A stretch of DNA of 64,000 nt, taken from NCBI RefSeq assembly GCF_035594125.1, contig NC_087192.1:690001-754000 (forward strand), in the 5' to 3' direction. The position numbers and the translations under genes were made by a program. The stretch comes from Scylla paramamosain (taxonomy: Eukaryota; Arthropoda; Malacostraca; Decapoda; Portunidae). Below the pieces are notes generated by a model, which was not told the origin of the DNA, searched no databases, and was given only the letters and a program-made list of their open reading frames with translations. Shown here one piece after another: positions 1 to 16,427 of the stretch (position 1 is the first letter of the stretch; each line of letters starts with the position of its first letter).

Positions 1-10
1 TACTAGCAAC

Positions 11-589
11 ATGGCGATTCCTACACCAGCCTCGGAGTCCCCATCTGGGGAGGGGACTGTAAATGTCCCCAGGTTGGACTGTCTTTCTGTCGACAACCCT
101 AAGTGTCTTGACACCTCCGTCAACTTTTTCTTCATTAACTTCTGCAACATTCGTGGTCTAAGATCTAATTTTCAATCTGTAGAACACCACCTCTCCTCTT
201 CTAAACCTCATCTTTTCCTCACTGAAACTCAGGTGTCTGAGGCAACTGACAGTAGCCCCTTTTCTGTTCCCTCCTACTTTCTCTATCTTCATTTTCGATC
301 CAAAGCTGGATGTTGTGTTTATGTGCACAATGACTTAACCTGCTCTCGTGCCCACGCTCTTGAATCTTCTGAGTTTTCCACCATCTGGCTACGACTACAG
401 AGTCACTCTCAAACTAAATTTATCTGTGCTGTATACCTCTCACCTAACTCCTCTGACTACAAGAAATTCTTTGACTATTTAACTTCCAAAGTGGAGCACA
501 TTCTGACTCTCTTCTCTTTTGCAGAGATCTCCATTCTTGGAGACTTCAATGTTCACCACCAGCTTTGGCTTTCCTCTCCCTTCCTGTAG
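11..589 (+). mobile_element. Non-LTR retrotransposon fragment, endonuclease domain (jockey-type LINE)
   Basis: An open reading frame of about 190 codons reads as the N-terminal apurinic-type endonuclease of a non-LTR retrotransposon. Visible motifs are the N-x-CNIRGLRSN segment (residues 43-54), the LTETQV segment with the catalytic-type Glu (about 70-75), YLSPNSS (about 142-148) and LGDFNVHHQLW near the end (about 175-185). In this family the domain nicks the target DNA before reverse transcription. The frame stops right after the GDFNVHH motif, so the domain is truncated and no reverse transcriptase follows. A second copy of the same segment lies at 57,475-57,715. The reverse-transcriptase fragments at 6,284 and 28,475 may be the 3' half of the same family, but no copy here joins the two halves. 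Confidence 0.8.
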
Positions 590-599
590 TCTTGAGTCA

Positions 600-1960
600 G
601 CAAGTACTGTACGTTTCTTGAAGAACATCTTTTCTAATCAAAACCTGTTCCTTCTCACTTGCGAGAGATGGAGAGGCCACAGACATGTCACTGAGTAATT
701 TTTCACACATTGAAAGTGGGCTTTTATTACTACTAAAAGGTGATGAAGGTGGTAGTGGTGGTGGTAGCGGTAGTGAGGAATCTGAAGGTTGCTATTCATT
801 CTTCTTAGCTTTACGAGCCCTGGCAGCACTTTCTACCTTCTTTTTATAAGCAGAAGATCTTTTCATTGTAGGATAATGAGAAATGGGCAGTATATTAGAA
901 AAAAGCAGTTAACTTCAGTGTCTATTGTTGGCGTCGCATAGGTTAGCGGGAAACCTTCCTCCTCCTCTTCTTCCCTCAACCTATCATCATGTTTAAATGC
1001 GTTTTCTATGACTTGGTCAAAGAGAGAACGATGCTTCGAATGGGAGTTTACATGATTTCAATTTTTTATTTATATAAAGGAAAAAAAGAGAAAGATACTG
1101 AGAGGTGGGCGTTCACTGTCACCATGTGGCGGCCTTTAAATTACTAAACATTGGCCTTTAAACTGTTAAAGGGACAGTTTGATGCATGCAGGACTTATCA
1201 GGTGATAGATAAAGGCCTAAACTTAAAAAAAAAAATGCAATAATCCTTTTTTTTTTAATTTTTTTTTTATCTCTCAGGTTAGAACCCGGCCTTAAACATG
1301 TTCTGAGTGGAAGTTATTGTGGATTCTTAAAGACATTTTCATGATTCTGACAGTAGTTTGATTGCGCACCATCAATGAGAACCTGACTAATCTTCACTGC
1401 AGCCTTTGAAAGCAGTCTTTACAGGAGTCTTAAGTGTTACACAATACACTCCTGGGGTCGTTTACTGGAAACATCGTATCTGCTATGGGCTCATGTAATT
1501 CACACGGCTGATCTTGTAACTTGTTATGATGCATACCTGAAACATAGGCGCTGCCACATTATATTGTAAATAGTCATCGGAATTTATGAGCTACTGGGAG
1601 TGCCTGTAACTCAGTTATGATACCAGATCAAAGTCACCACTCCAACTCTAATTAACAGGATTTTGGGATATTTAAAGTAAACAGTGATTATCTATTACTT
1701 TTTAATGTACTTATATTGAAGTACAACTTATTTAGACATAATAATAATATTTTAATGGAAAGCATACAACATATCAAGTATACAACATAATCAAGAAAAA
1801 CTGTTAATTTTTTATCCTAAAAATTAGTTTCAGAACTTTTAAAATAAATTTTTGTGTCAATCTGACCTGGTAACATTGCAAGGTAAATACACAAATGGCA
1901 ACTCACACCTGCCAGATGCAGCCCAATCAGCTGGGGACCCCACATCAACACTAGTGCCAA
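600..1960. other. Gene-free stretch with weak repeat traces
   Basis: No coding region is supported. The stretch is AT-rich, with short A and T runs near 1,230-1,270. Around 1,290-1,460, words such as TTCTGAGTGGAAGTTATTG and ATTTTCATGATTCT resemble the half-repeat at 57,400-57,470, so an old MITE-like copy may lie here. Nothing else is recognisable. Confidence 0.4.
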
Positions 1961-2009
1961 TGATTTAAGGGTTGTATTGAGAATAAAAATAAAAAAAATT
2001 GAGAAAAAA

Positions 2010-3035
2010 AGCAGTCATCCATTTAGGATAATTTTTCTGTGATCTTATTGCTCTATATGGGATGTTTGCTAACTGTTCTGTATGCAGTTTATCTATGAAA
2101 TATTTATACAACTCATCCACATTTACTTCACCTAATCCTTTCATCACGACCCCTTCCATCCTCTCCTTTCTTTCTACTCGCCTCGACCTTACCTCTCCCA
2201 TCTCAGCATAACCTGATCCTCCAACATACACATATCTCCCCTTCTCTCCCTCCAACTCTTCTGGACACTTCTTCCCTCCTCTTACCTTACACACTCACAC
2301 CTCACCTCACCTTTCTCATCCTGCCTTATTTCTCTCAACTCTGTCTTGGGCCTGACCTCACCATGCATCCGTTGCCAGTCAACTCCTTGGAGGCAATTTT
2401 TTAATCCCTCAAAATCTGCTCTCCTAAAGTCAGGTATTTTAGTAATGTTTTTGCTTCTAAAAGTTTCCTCCCATTTTAATTTGTACCTAATTTCCCAATT
2501 GTCACTGTTACCCAGCTGTCCTCCAGCCTCTACCTGCATGACTGCCTCCTCCCTGTTAGTTAGAATTAAAACTAGAATATTGTTCCCCCTTGTGGGTTCT
2601 ACAAATATCTGTTTTAAAAAATTATCCTGAACTACCTTAAGAAATTCCTCTGCTTCCCTATTACCCACCATCAGGCTCCAGTCGATATTCCTAAAATGAA
2701 AATCTCCTACCACACATACCTGATTATACCTTCCTGCTCTATTTATTTCCTGCCATAGTGAGTGTTAATTTCCTTTGTACTGTTTGGTGGCCTGTACATT
2801 TATCCCAGTACTACTGCTGTGATCCTTCCGTAATATCTATCCGTATTGACTCTGTTTCACTATCTGTTTTAATTCTACTGTTAATGCAACACTGTAATGT
2901 GTCCTAATGCATAATGCGACACTTCCTTCTCTCCTATTTTTCCTGTCTTTATAGAATAGTGTATAATCACCTACCTTAACCTCTGGATTAAATACTTTTC
3001 CTGACATATCTAACCAAGTTTCTGTTAAAGCAATG
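2010..3035 (-). mobile_element. Decayed LINE endonuclease fragment (second LINE family)
   Basis: Read on the minus strand from 3,035 downward, broken frames give ETWLDMSGKVF, then VVGDFHFRNIDW, then FVEPTRGNNIL, GGQLGNSDNWEI and VPDFRRADFEG-like words, and finally YIPYRAIRS and PKWM-like words near 2,030. These are landmarks of the endonuclease and linker region of CR1/jockey-like non-LTR retrotransposons: the GDFN motif, EPTRG, and the GNSDH motif in which His is replaced by Asn-Trp. The catalytic GNSDH segment is damaged and several stops and frame shifts are present, so the copy is inactive. It differs in sequence from the LINE at 11-589. A GA microsatellite abuts its 5' end. Confidence 0.75.
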
Positions 3036-3041
3036 ATATAA

Positions 3042-3269
<228 letters not shown>

Positions 3270-3339
3270 GCCCTCCTAGGAGTGAGACATCACTGATAGC
3301 ACTGAACATAAGCTAACATGCTTAGGTTAGGTTTTCTAA

Positions 3340-3920
3340 ACCTTTTAATAGCTTGTGTTAGTTTAAAATCTGAGGCCTGTGCTGGCTATCCTAGCACAGT
3401 TTCCAAAGCATTACTGTATCCGGATTTATCATTCTACCTTAGAAACAAGATGCTAAAAACATTGGGAATTGCTAATTTCTCCATGCACTGTAGAAAAATG
3501 TTCTTACAATAATTAGCTACAGTTGCTTGTCTTACATGCTTAGCTTGGTCATTGGTCACTTTGATTAAGAACAACTTTGAGGATGGCCTTCTCATGAAAC
3601 CTGTCTTAGGTTGTACAACCAGAGCCAATAAAAAACATGAGCGGTCATTGAGCAAACATTTGGAATTCTTAAGTCCAGATTTAGGTGCTTACACAATTCT
3701 GGCAGCCAATTACAGTATGAACCAGAAAAATGTGAGAAAACTGCTATGGCTTGCATGTTGTACAATTACTGTGTTATGAGGTGTATCCCTCTCCAAGAGG
3801 TGCTGGATGATGCCGATGGTGGTGTTGAAGTTAATGATGCTGTAATTAGTCATGGAAACACTACTGGCCAAGTTGTCAGGAGGGATGTGGTTCATAATTT
3901 CTTTTCCTAATACAAGTGTT
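3340..3920 (+). pseudogene. Possible PIF/Harbinger-like transposase remnant
   Basis: Broken plus-strand frames contain a segment reading NVRKLLWLACC (about 3,730-3,760). After a frame shift comes an acidic stretch and then NTTGQVVRRDVVHNFFS before a stop (about 3,860-3,903). The layout resembles the end of DDE_Tnp_4 (Harbinger) transposases, where a VxACCxLHN helix is followed by an acidic loop and an R-x-x-x-x-YF ending. No catalytic acidic residues can be placed. The assignment rests on this weak pattern alone, and a chance open frame is the alternative. Confidence 0.28.
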
Positions 3921-4835
3921 GGAAAACAACTAGTTTCACTATGGGAAGATTAATCTTTATACATTTTGTAAGTGAATTTTTCAGCAAGCACACCACATGG
4001 ATGTTTCCTTTCAGCCTGTGCTGGTTTCCAATTATAGTATTGTTTATGGTGTATAATTGAGAATACAATTAATACCCATATGTATTGTAATATGGTATGA
4101 CATTGGTTTTGCACTGGTATTAGGAAGTACCTGGTTATCAAGTAATTTATATAATATAAATGAGTTGGTAAAAACATTTCTATGTAGTGTTATATGGATG
4201 TTTATTACATGTGTACAGGATCATAATACTTTTGTACAAAAAAACAAAACAATTTTCTTGAAGTAAAATAACTTATGACTTCTTCAGTTATCACAGTAAA
4301 TTCTTTTTACATATGTTACCTATTTGTTATGCTAGGACCGTGCCTAACGCAGTTAACATGTTCCACAAACATGGCACGTTATGTAAATCCACATTAGGCA
4401 AACCAAAAAAAAATATAAAGGGATCCCATGGAGAAAATTCTAACTGGTTTCAGAGTTTTCCATATTTCAACTATTTTTCCACCTAAACCTATCCCCAGGT
4501 ACTCACATCATAAGTAATGACTGTTTTTATGAATGTAACTTTGTGCGTGCAATAAATTACTGTAAAATGCTTGTTATATATAGGCACAATAAATAACATT
4601 TAGGACTCACCTGGACTCCTCATCTACACCAGATCACTATTCGTAAGAACACGTGAACTGGCTCAACACTGTATTGAAAAAAAAAGCACTTTAGCAATAA
4701 CACATAGCACTTTTTACAAGAATATGAGAAAAGAAACACACACACACAAAAAATAAAAATAAAACACTTTATTCTGAGTCTTCACTCTTCACCCTCACTC
4801 CCAAACCTTCCAAAATCAAAGTTGGAGACTTCATC
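3920..4835. other. Gene-free AT-rich stretch
   Basis: No gene is supported. Only short low-complexity runs are seen, such as ACACAC near 4,738. Frames on both strands are short and lack recognisable motifs. Confidence 0.4.
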
Positions 4836-4839
4836 TTCA

Positions 4840-5290
4840 TCATCTTGAGCAGCGAAGATTTATTTAAGTTCTTCCTTTTCATTGAGGGGTGACTGCTACA
4901 GGTGCCTTAAAGTAAGCACTGATGAGTGCCTACTGCCTCTTATTTAAGTGATTCCTGTAGAATTCACTATCAGGCAACAACACTGCGTTGATGTATTTGT
5001 GAGCTCAGGATCCAGCTCCATAACTTTATCTTTTAGGAGCTCACGCAACTCCATCAACTTCCTTACGTTTGTGGCAGTCAGCTGTTTTGGCTGTTTCCCC
5101 ACCCCCCTGCCCGTGCTCCGTCTCTCCATCTTCCTCCTCTTCTTTCTGCTCTTCTGTTTCCTCCACTAATTCCTCCACAGATACCTATTGCTGTTGAGCT
5201 TTTACGAAGTCCATGGATGATGCGACTACACTGTCGAGGCGCCTTACCTGTCATCCACAAGACGGAGCAGTCAAGAATCACTACCTAACC
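4840..5290 (-). pseudogene. Possible pogo/Tigger-type transposase C-terminal remnant
   Basis: On the minus strand, out-of-phase pieces give an acidic segment (VSVEELVEETEEQKEEE), then LTATNVRKLMELRELL with KVMELDPEL, then LLPDSEFYRNHLNKRQ, and finally ISAYFKAP. The order acidic linker, helical segment, KRQ, then S-x-FKP-like tail resembles the C-terminus of Tigger-family transposases encoded by pogo-like DNA transposons. Stops and frame shifts separate the pieces, and no DDE catalytic core is visible, so this would be a fossil 3' end. I am not certain of the family. Confidence 0.4.
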
Positions 5291-5602
5291 GAACACAGGC
5301 CAAATATACCACGAAAGAACCTGGAAGAAGGAACAAAAATTTTAAACAACAAAAGAGACCCACTCCGACTACTGTTCTTAAAGGCCATCTACATACAAGT
5401 TCAGAAATGTCCACCAACACACAAGCACAGAATTTTTAAGTCCTCCCCACCATGAAACGCAAAACACGGAAAACCCCCGCGCCGCCGACCAGTCAGTCAG
5501 AAGTCACGCTTACCCGCTCTCGACAAGCCGCCTCCCTACCAATGAGAAGACAGGCTATTCTCCATCCGACCTGGATATAGGGAGGTCTACATGCTGACAA
5601 TC

Positions 5603-5637
<35 letters not shown>
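5603..5637. repeat. (CA)n microsatellite
   Basis: About 35 bp of pure CA dinucleotides. Confidence 0.95.
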
Positions 5638-5641
<4 letters not shown>

Positions 5642-5657
5642 CCTTGCCTCACTTCGC

Positions 5658-5690
5658 CTGAAGATGTTCCCTAGGCAGGAACGAAACGTC
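5658..5690 (+). other. Hammerhead-ribozyme-like motif of Penelope-type element
   Basis: CTGAAGA (5,658-5,664) fits the hammerhead core CUGANGA. It is followed by a perfect 5-bp hairpin, GTTCC (5,666-5,670) with GGAAC (5,678-5,682), and then GAAAC and GTC (5,683-5,690). Hammerhead motifs are known in Penelope-like retroelements. One extra T lies between the core and stem II, and stems I and III were not established, so cleavage activity is not claimed. The following sequence up to the TA array may be element tail. Confidence 0.4.
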
Positions 5691-5831
5691 GCATACAACA
5701 GTTTAACTTTTGGACAGCTCCTCGGGGCTCTTGCCGCTCAAAAAAGAGAATTAGAGACAAGCAGAGAAAACACAGCAGAAGCTGAACAATGCAGAAGTTG
5801 CAGTCGCTTACAATCTCGTATGCCTAAAAGA

Positions 5832-5972
<141 letters not shown>

Positions 5973-6283
5973 TTAACAAGTATTCAACACTATGAGCACA
6001 TAATGAGTTACATATGTAAATGTAAAAATAAAAGGTATCACAGAAAATTTGCCATGACCAAGATGTCTCATGACTCACCAGTTACAGCAAAAATAAACCT
6101 ATAACATCAATAATGAAAAGTGATCCACAGTAGAAGAACCTGAGATGAATCCCTACCGTGGATGATGTGCGTGCGTCGGCGAGTCGGAGTGTTCTGGGGA
6201 GGCGCTCGGTGTGGCTGGTGTCGGTGACGTACGAAACAAGTAAGAGAGCTAGATTAATATGACTGACTGATAGAATTATACTT

Positions 6284-7628
6284 TGCACAAGTGTAAGGGA
6301 TTCTTAAACATCTATCACTTCACAACCTTCTATCTGGTCGCCAGTATGGGTTCCGTCAAGGCCGCTCTACTGGTGATCTTCTGTCTTTCCTTACTCAGTC
6401 TTGGTCATCCTCTTTTAGAGATTTTGGCAAAACTTTTGCTGTTGCCTTGGACATATCAAAAGCTTTTGATAGAGTCTGGCACAAAACTTTGATTTTCAAA
6501 CTACCCTCCTACATCTTCTGTCCTTCTTTCAGTGACTTCATCTCAAGTTGTTGCTGCTGTGGTAGACGGTCACTGTTCTCCTAAATTTATTAACAGTGGT
6601 GTTCCTCAGGGTTCTGTCATGTCACCCATTCTCTTCCTATTATTCATCAATGATCTTCTAAACCAAACTTCTTGTCCTATCCACTCCTACGCCGATAATA
6701 TCATCCTGCACTTTTCCACGTCTTTTCATAGACGTCCAGCCCTTCAGGAAGTAAACAGTTCACTCAAGGAAGCCACAGAACGCCTGACTTGTGATCTCTC
6801 CAAAATTTCTGATTGCGGCAGAAAATTGGTATTGTTCAATGCTTCAAAACTCAATTCCTCCATCTATCAACTCAACACAACCTTCCAGACAACTATCCCC
6901 TCTTCTTCAGTGATACTCACATGTTCCCCTCGTCTATATTGAACATCCTCGGTTTGTCCTCTTCTTATAATCCAAACTGGAAACCTCACATCTCATCTCT
7001 AGCTAGAACAGCTTCTATGAAGTTAAGCATTCTGAGACGTCTCCGCCAGTTTTTCTCACCCTCCCAACTGCTAACTCGGTACAAGAACCTTATCCGTTCA
7101 TGTATGGAGTATGCTTCACATATCTGGTTGGTTCTATTCATACCGCTCTTTTAGATAGGGTGGAATCAAAAGCTTTTCGTCTCATCAATTCCTCTCTTCT
7201 AACTGACTGTCTTCAGCCTCTTTCTCTTCGATGCACTGTTGCATCTCTAGCTGTCTTGTACCGCTATTTTCATGCCAACTGCTTTTATGATCTTCCTAAC
7301 TGCATGCCTCCCCTTCTCCCACGGCCTCCTTGCACAAGACTTTCTTTCTTTCTCTCCCCCTATTCTATCCACCTATCTAATGCAAGAGTAATCCAGTATT
7401 CTCAAACATTCATCCCTTTCTTTGGTAAACTTTGGAACTCCCTGCTTATTTCTATATTTCCACCTTCCTATGACCAGAATTCCTTCAAGGGGGAGGTTTC
7501 AAGACAATTATCCTTCAATTTTTTACTACTGCTTCGTACCCTATTCGGGGACCGGCATCTCAGTGACCTTTTTTTCTTTTCTTTTTTATTTTATTATTGT
7601 ATTTTTGTTGCCCTTGGCCGTTGTCCCT

Positions 7629-7642
<14 letters not shown>
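6284..7642 (+). mobile_element. Jockey-type LINE, reverse transcriptase half, decayed, with 3' end
   Basis: Broken plus-strand frames cover much of a reverse transcriptase. In order they show SGRQYGFRQGRSTGD-like words (about 6,335-6,380), VALDISKAFDRVWHK (about 6,440-6,485), SGVPQGSVMSPILF (about 6,595-6,640) and the catalytic box as YADN instead of YADD (about 6,688-6,700). The connection and C-terminal region follows (ASHIW, LLDRVESKAFRLINSS, KLWNSL). Frame shifts occur near 6,490, 6,820 and 7,100, and the YADD-to-YADN change removes a metal-binding Asp, so the copy is dead. It ends with GTCCCTCCTACATA plus a poly-A run, as in the copy ending near 29,473. This family belongs to the jockey-like elements common in decapod genomes. 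Confidence 0.88.
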
Positions 7643-7839
<197 letters not shown>

Positions 7840-7966
7840 TTATCTCCATGGCATAAAAATAAATAAATAAATAAACGCTTGCAGTGATGAAAAGTATAAC
7901 ACTAAAAATATTCATTATGTATGCATACCAGACGGTGTTTCAGAGGCAAGTTATTTATTTAGATCA

Positions 7967-9410
<1,444 letters not shown>

Positions 9411-9437
9411 TCATGAGTGTATGTTCCTGATGAACGG

Positions 9438-9510
9438 ATGGACCTGAATTTCCCCATCAGGATGGAGAGGAGGGGCCTTCTGGACAGCAGTAGATCAGAC
9501 GAAGACCCAG
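9438..9510 (+). CDS. Candidate alternative first coding exon (phase 1 end)
   Basis: Twenty-four codons, starting MDLNFPIRMERRG and ending DSSRSDEDP, plus one base run up to a strong donor (CCCAG then GTGAGT at 9,511). An in-frame stop sits upstream at 9,414-9,416. The exon ends in phase 1, the same as the 23,202-23,340 exon, so it could splice to the exon at 34,843 and give the SV2-like protein a different N-terminus. The start context is not ideal, and an out-of-frame ATG lies at 9,421. The alternatives are a chance frame or the first exon of another gene; no transcript evidence can be seen. Confidence 0.3.
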
Positions 9511-9679
9511 GTGAGTGTGTTCGTGTCTCACCTGAGGCGGACCAGCTGGCACCTGTTGAAGGGATGCCGCGATTATGTTCCCTGCTGTGCGTGACTCGTG
9601 GTGATGTATCCAATGGCAGGCCTCACCCATCCCCTTGCTATTCTATACTCCTTATGTTTCCAAACTTATTGACATTTCC

Positions 9680-9890
9680 TCACTGATATTTCCCCCACCG
9701 ACATATGCCCTCTTTGCCCTCTAACCCCCTGGCATACCTCCACTGATAAACTCCCACCAGGATACCTTTGCTCTCTATCCCCCAGACATTCCCCAACTCT
9801 GATTATGTCCCCCAATAACAGATTTCCTCCCAGGACATCTTTGCTTCTTGACATTCCCCAACCCATCTGATGCTCCCTAACCCCTCATGT
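9680..9890. repeat. Degenerate pyrimidine-rich minisatellite
   Basis: Loosely repeated words such as CCTCCACTGATA, CCTTTGCTCTCTA and GACATTCCCCAACYC recur at about 70-bp spacing, about three copies. No coding content. Confidence 0.5.
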
Positions 9891-10525
9891 TATTGCTCCA
9901 TTCTGATTTCTTCTCCCTGACAGATTCCCTATGGATATATTCCCTTTTTTTTTATTATTTATTTATTTATTTTTTATATATTTTTTTTCTCTCATGAACA
10001 TTTTAACAGTTTCTTCCCGTGATATATTAGACAGCACTGTGATGTGGTCATGAAATACCTGTTCGTTGAAATTACTGTCAGTGATTTACATTTAAATTCT
10101 AGATGAAGTTAATGGTGTAATAAACAAGGAGAGAGAGAAAAATGCTTGGAGGAATAAAATTTATGAGGGTGAAATAAATCAGGAGGGAAATGTTTTGTAA
10201 GAAAATATCTGACACTCATTGAATGGAAGCTGACAATATTTGCAGCCCACAGATCAGACATTGTTAGGGAAATTTATCAGCAATGACATTTTTTTTCTTT
10301 TTTTTTTTTTACAGTTATTACTGCTGAACATGACTGGCTAATATACCAAACTGTTACTTAATCAAATGGGCTTTGGTGATAGACAACAGCCATCTCTTGT
10401 TTCCCTTAGCCTTGTGATGTAATCCCTGGCAGGAGCACAGCCACCCAGCAACACAAGACATGTCTCTCTGGCACACAAGCCCAGTATATTGCTTCATTAT
10501 CACAGTCATCTATCATTATCATTGT

Positions 10526-10662
10526 CATTTTTATGTTTTATGGCCTTATTTTCCTGTACTTTATGTTGATAAATGAACAGAATTACATCAGCCTCATTTT
10601 TATGTTTTATGGCCTTATTTTCCTGTACTTATGTTGATAAATGAACAGAATTACATCAGCCT
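10526..10662. repeat. Recent tandem duplication of a 69-bp unit
   Basis: The unit starting CATTTTTATGTTTTATGGCC at 10,526 is repeated at 10,595. The second copy lacks one T and is 68 bp. The copies are otherwise identical, so the duplication is recent. Confidence 0.95.
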
Positions 10663-13230
<2,568 letters not shown>

Positions 13231-13442
13231 AATAAAGTATGTAATGAACGTAATATACCTACACATAAATAAAATATTCACATAATGAAGGCACAACTTT
13301 CCATTAACATAGCCAATGGTTGTGGCACATGTGTGGTGAGGTATGCACAGGAGGGATTGCAGTTTAATTATCCTCAGCAGCTTTGATCAGGACAGCTGTG
13401 TCTGCTGGGGATGGGGACGTGGCTCAGGCGATGCACTGCGCG

Positions 13443-13651
13443 CTGTGTTCTAAAGCGCTTTGCTCTTTCACTAGGACTGTTTTCTAAGGCCGCAGAGATG
13501 ATTAGCCGTGTTTTCAAGAGTTTCTTTTGTTGATAATATAGAAATCATGTTAACCTCTCCCTAGAACCTTAAAAACCCTCTTAAAAACCCGTTTAACTTC
13601 AAGTAGAGCCTTTTGAAAGCAGTGGAGGTGCGGGCAGAATATGATGAACGA
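13443..13651 (+). mobile_element. Foldback MITE copy 1 (CCGTATTCTGAAAC family)
   Basis: Shares, in order, GCTTTGCTCTTTCAC, ACTGTTTTCTAAGGCC, CCGTGTTTTCAAGAG, CTTGTTAA-like words, AACTTCAAGTAGAGCC and TTTTGAAAGCAGTGG with the copies at 18,849, 31,028 and 57,890. The right terminus has lost the TGTTTC part of the inverted repeat. No coding capacity. Confidence 0.7.
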
Positions 13652-14149
13652 GGTGGTTACGGGAGGAGATTCCAGGAAACATTTTGTCCTATCTTTCTTA
13701 TATTTAGGTATTGCTGAATTTCGGAGACGTGGTGTATATATTTACAGAATGACGCCCGTTCAGTATGAGATTGCTTAAATAAAGGAGAGTTACTGATGAT
13801 TTACATGAGGTCATGTATACAAATTTGTATTTTCGTCAGGGGTCCCCCGCTCAGTGAGAAAAACTAGCGGCGGCACGCTATCATGACGCTGGCTATAATT
13901 ATATGGTACTATAAACCCACAACACCGTGCAGCATATTGTACTGGAGCCCCTTGGTACAGGATAGGATAGGATGGCATTTTGTAATGATCATATCATGGT
14001 CGCCCGCCCGACAGTTAAGGTCACAGTTCACTGCCAATACTGTATTGCCTCAGACCACTTGTGTAGCCTCAGACTAGGTCACAGCCAGAATGCTATCAGT
14101 ACGTTGAAATACTGAAATAGTGCGCAATTGATCAAGAGACTCAAAGAAA

Positions 14150-14220
14150 GGCGCCATGTCGGAGGTCGAACCCGGTACCCGAGCATAAAGGTATATTACC
14201 GATCTACTTTAAGGCGCGCC
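14150..14220 (-). pseudogene. tRNA-like sequence (tRNA pseudogene or SINE head)
   Basis: On the minus strand an A-box-like TAGATCGGTAATA is followed by a B-box-like GGGTTCGACCTC. The ends, GGCGC and GCGCC, can pair. T-arm pairing is imperfect and the anticodon arm is not clear, so it is unlikely to be a functional tRNA. Confidence 0.35.
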
Positions 14221-14599
14221 CCATGCCCAAGTAAGGTTGTGGGGCTTTGGGTTTTTACAATTTTAGTTAATGTAAACATGACTTAGAAAAGTTTTCTTTC
14301 TCTTCACAGGAAGTGGTGTTTATTATCGTTTTTTCTTCTTTTTTTTTTATTGCAAACATTGTGATAAGAAAAAAATCGAGTAACTGCTATTTGCATAACG
14401 GAAAATAAAGTGAATATCCCTTCAAGTTACAAATGACGTGACATTCTTACATTTTTTTGTGATCAATTAGTTTATTTTTATTTTTAGTAAATGATAATTA
14501 CTTTCTAATGAGACTTGTTGTTGACTGTTTGTAGTGGACAGCATGAGGATCTCCGTGATAAAACTGATAAGCATGTCATCTTCCTTACTTTCATAGCTG

Positions 14600-15170
14600 C
14601 CTGATGACGCACACAGAACTTATGAGAACACTGAGGCCAGAAAATTTCTTCATGCCTTCATGTCTTTCTTCAGTCTCCATGACTGACTCATCAACCTGCA
14701 CGGCAGTCGTTCAGGAGACGTGCGGTGTTTTGATTTCATTATGTCGTCAGACATGGATGAGGTGCGGTGCTTCACACCATCTGATACTGTACTGGAATTT
14801 TTGTTAATTCCTTCGCTATCTCTTCCCATTGTATTTTCCAGATAATTTCAGCTGCAAAGGGCATGAACAGTTTCCATCAGTCCAGTGAGGCATTTTCTCT
14901 CAGGGAATTTATTGAACAACAGTATCCTAGCTCTTTAGCTGTTTTTATCCAGTGGATGTGGCCTTTAACCTGCGCAGTCATGTTGCGTTGTACTAAAGAG
15001 AAACAAAATGCACATGGCATGTGTTTGTACGGACTACCGTGTTTCGTCTGGAAATATATAACTAACTTGGAGGGCTTCATGCTCTTATTCGACAGTGCTC
15101 TGAAGCAAAAGATACGCTGTTGTTGGCCAGTACCTCCGCTTGCTGGGCTCACCAGGAGGCCTTGGTGAAG
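14600..15170 (-). pseudogene. hAT-type (ZBED-like) transposase remnant
   Basis: On the minus strand a frame from about 15,150 reads ALSNKSMKPSKL followed by FQTKH, which matches the BED zinc-finger segment (SMKPSKL-x-x-H-x-x-TKH) of hAT transposases related to ZBED5/SCAND3 proteins. One zinc-ligand region is altered. Further down come WEEIAKELTKIPV and then TSSMSDDIMKSK, resembling the VPLSNDTV-x-x-RI-x-SMSDDI segment just before the catalytic core. Stops and deletions break the frame, and no RNase-H-like core with catalytic acids is visible. This is a fossil, not a host gene. Confidence 0.65.
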
Positions 15171-15565
15171 GTAAACCTCATCATATTTTCCATTTTTTTT
15201 TTTCTAGTATTTCACATAATCCAGAATGAAAAAAAAAAAATCTTCCTCTCAGCGCATGTGATATTTTGTTCTTCATTTGAGGACTTAAGCTCATCACAGT
15301 CAGTTTGGCAGTTCTTGTTTTGATGAGGACGATCTGGTAACAGTGGTCCATTTCCTCGCAGACGGAAAACTTTGTGTACAAAATGGAAGAAAAAGAAGAC
15401 GTGTTTCTCCTACTCTATCAGTAAAATAATATTGCAAAAAAACAAAACAAAACAAAAAAACCAGATGCATGATGTGGAAAGTTAATGTTGATAATCACAG
15501 CTACCAATCACTCCACGTGTTGAGTCAGCGGCAGTCTCCCAGCTGAATGATGACAGCTCGCCAGC

Positions 15566-15568
<3 letters not shown>

Positions 15569-15622
<54 letters not shown>
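15569..15622. repeat. (GA)n microsatellite
   Basis: About 54 bp of pure GA dinucleotides. Confidence 0.97.
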
Positions 15623-15624
<2 letters not shown>

Positions 15625-15866
15625 TGCTGCTACCAAATTGAGTAAAATAAATCGCGGAAAGACTTGATACTGTATATATATATTTTTTTTTTATATAGAT
15701 GAGGGAGGGTAGAGCGTGGAACAAACTATGGAAACTTAAGTGTAGCGAGCATTTGAACCACTTGTTACAGTGTATTACTGACGATACGTAAAGATCTTAT
15801 AAAACACACTAGACCAGGCAGAGAACCGAGTATTCAGAAATCACAGGTAAACAACCTGATTGCAGT

Positions 15867-15993
<127 letters not shown>

Positions 15994-15999
15994 TATCTC

Positions 16000-16427
16000 A
16001 GTCGGATAATAAAGTAATGGCTACTGTTTATCATGATGCTAATGTACAACGACTTCATTTCGCTATTGTTACGTGTAGTGTAGGTAAATACGTGAATATC
16101 AAATTGTGGCTGGGAAGAATTTTTTTTTTTTTTCTCGTATATAGGATAAAATATCACTTTGTTTCCATATACAACTTAGTGACCATTTAGCTTAGCGTCT
16201 CAGGACAGTACGTACATGTTCAGTACCTTCTCGTGGTATCCAGTCAGTTTTCGTACACCTATTTGTTTTTCAGATTTACCGCTCCGTGGAGTGGCCCGGC
16301 GCTTTACAGTCTCAAGGACGGCCCGGAGGTGGTGAAAATATCCCTACTGGCAAGCAAAAATTTTATTGACGTCTCCGCGCTGGTTGTGCCGCTGCAGCTG
16401 TTGCCGTCTCATTACATGATTTATATC

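Noticed and set aside
14150..14220. Functional tRNA gene on the minus strand
   Set aside because: A- and B-box words are present but the T-arm and anticodon arm do not fold properly; kept only as tRNA-like.
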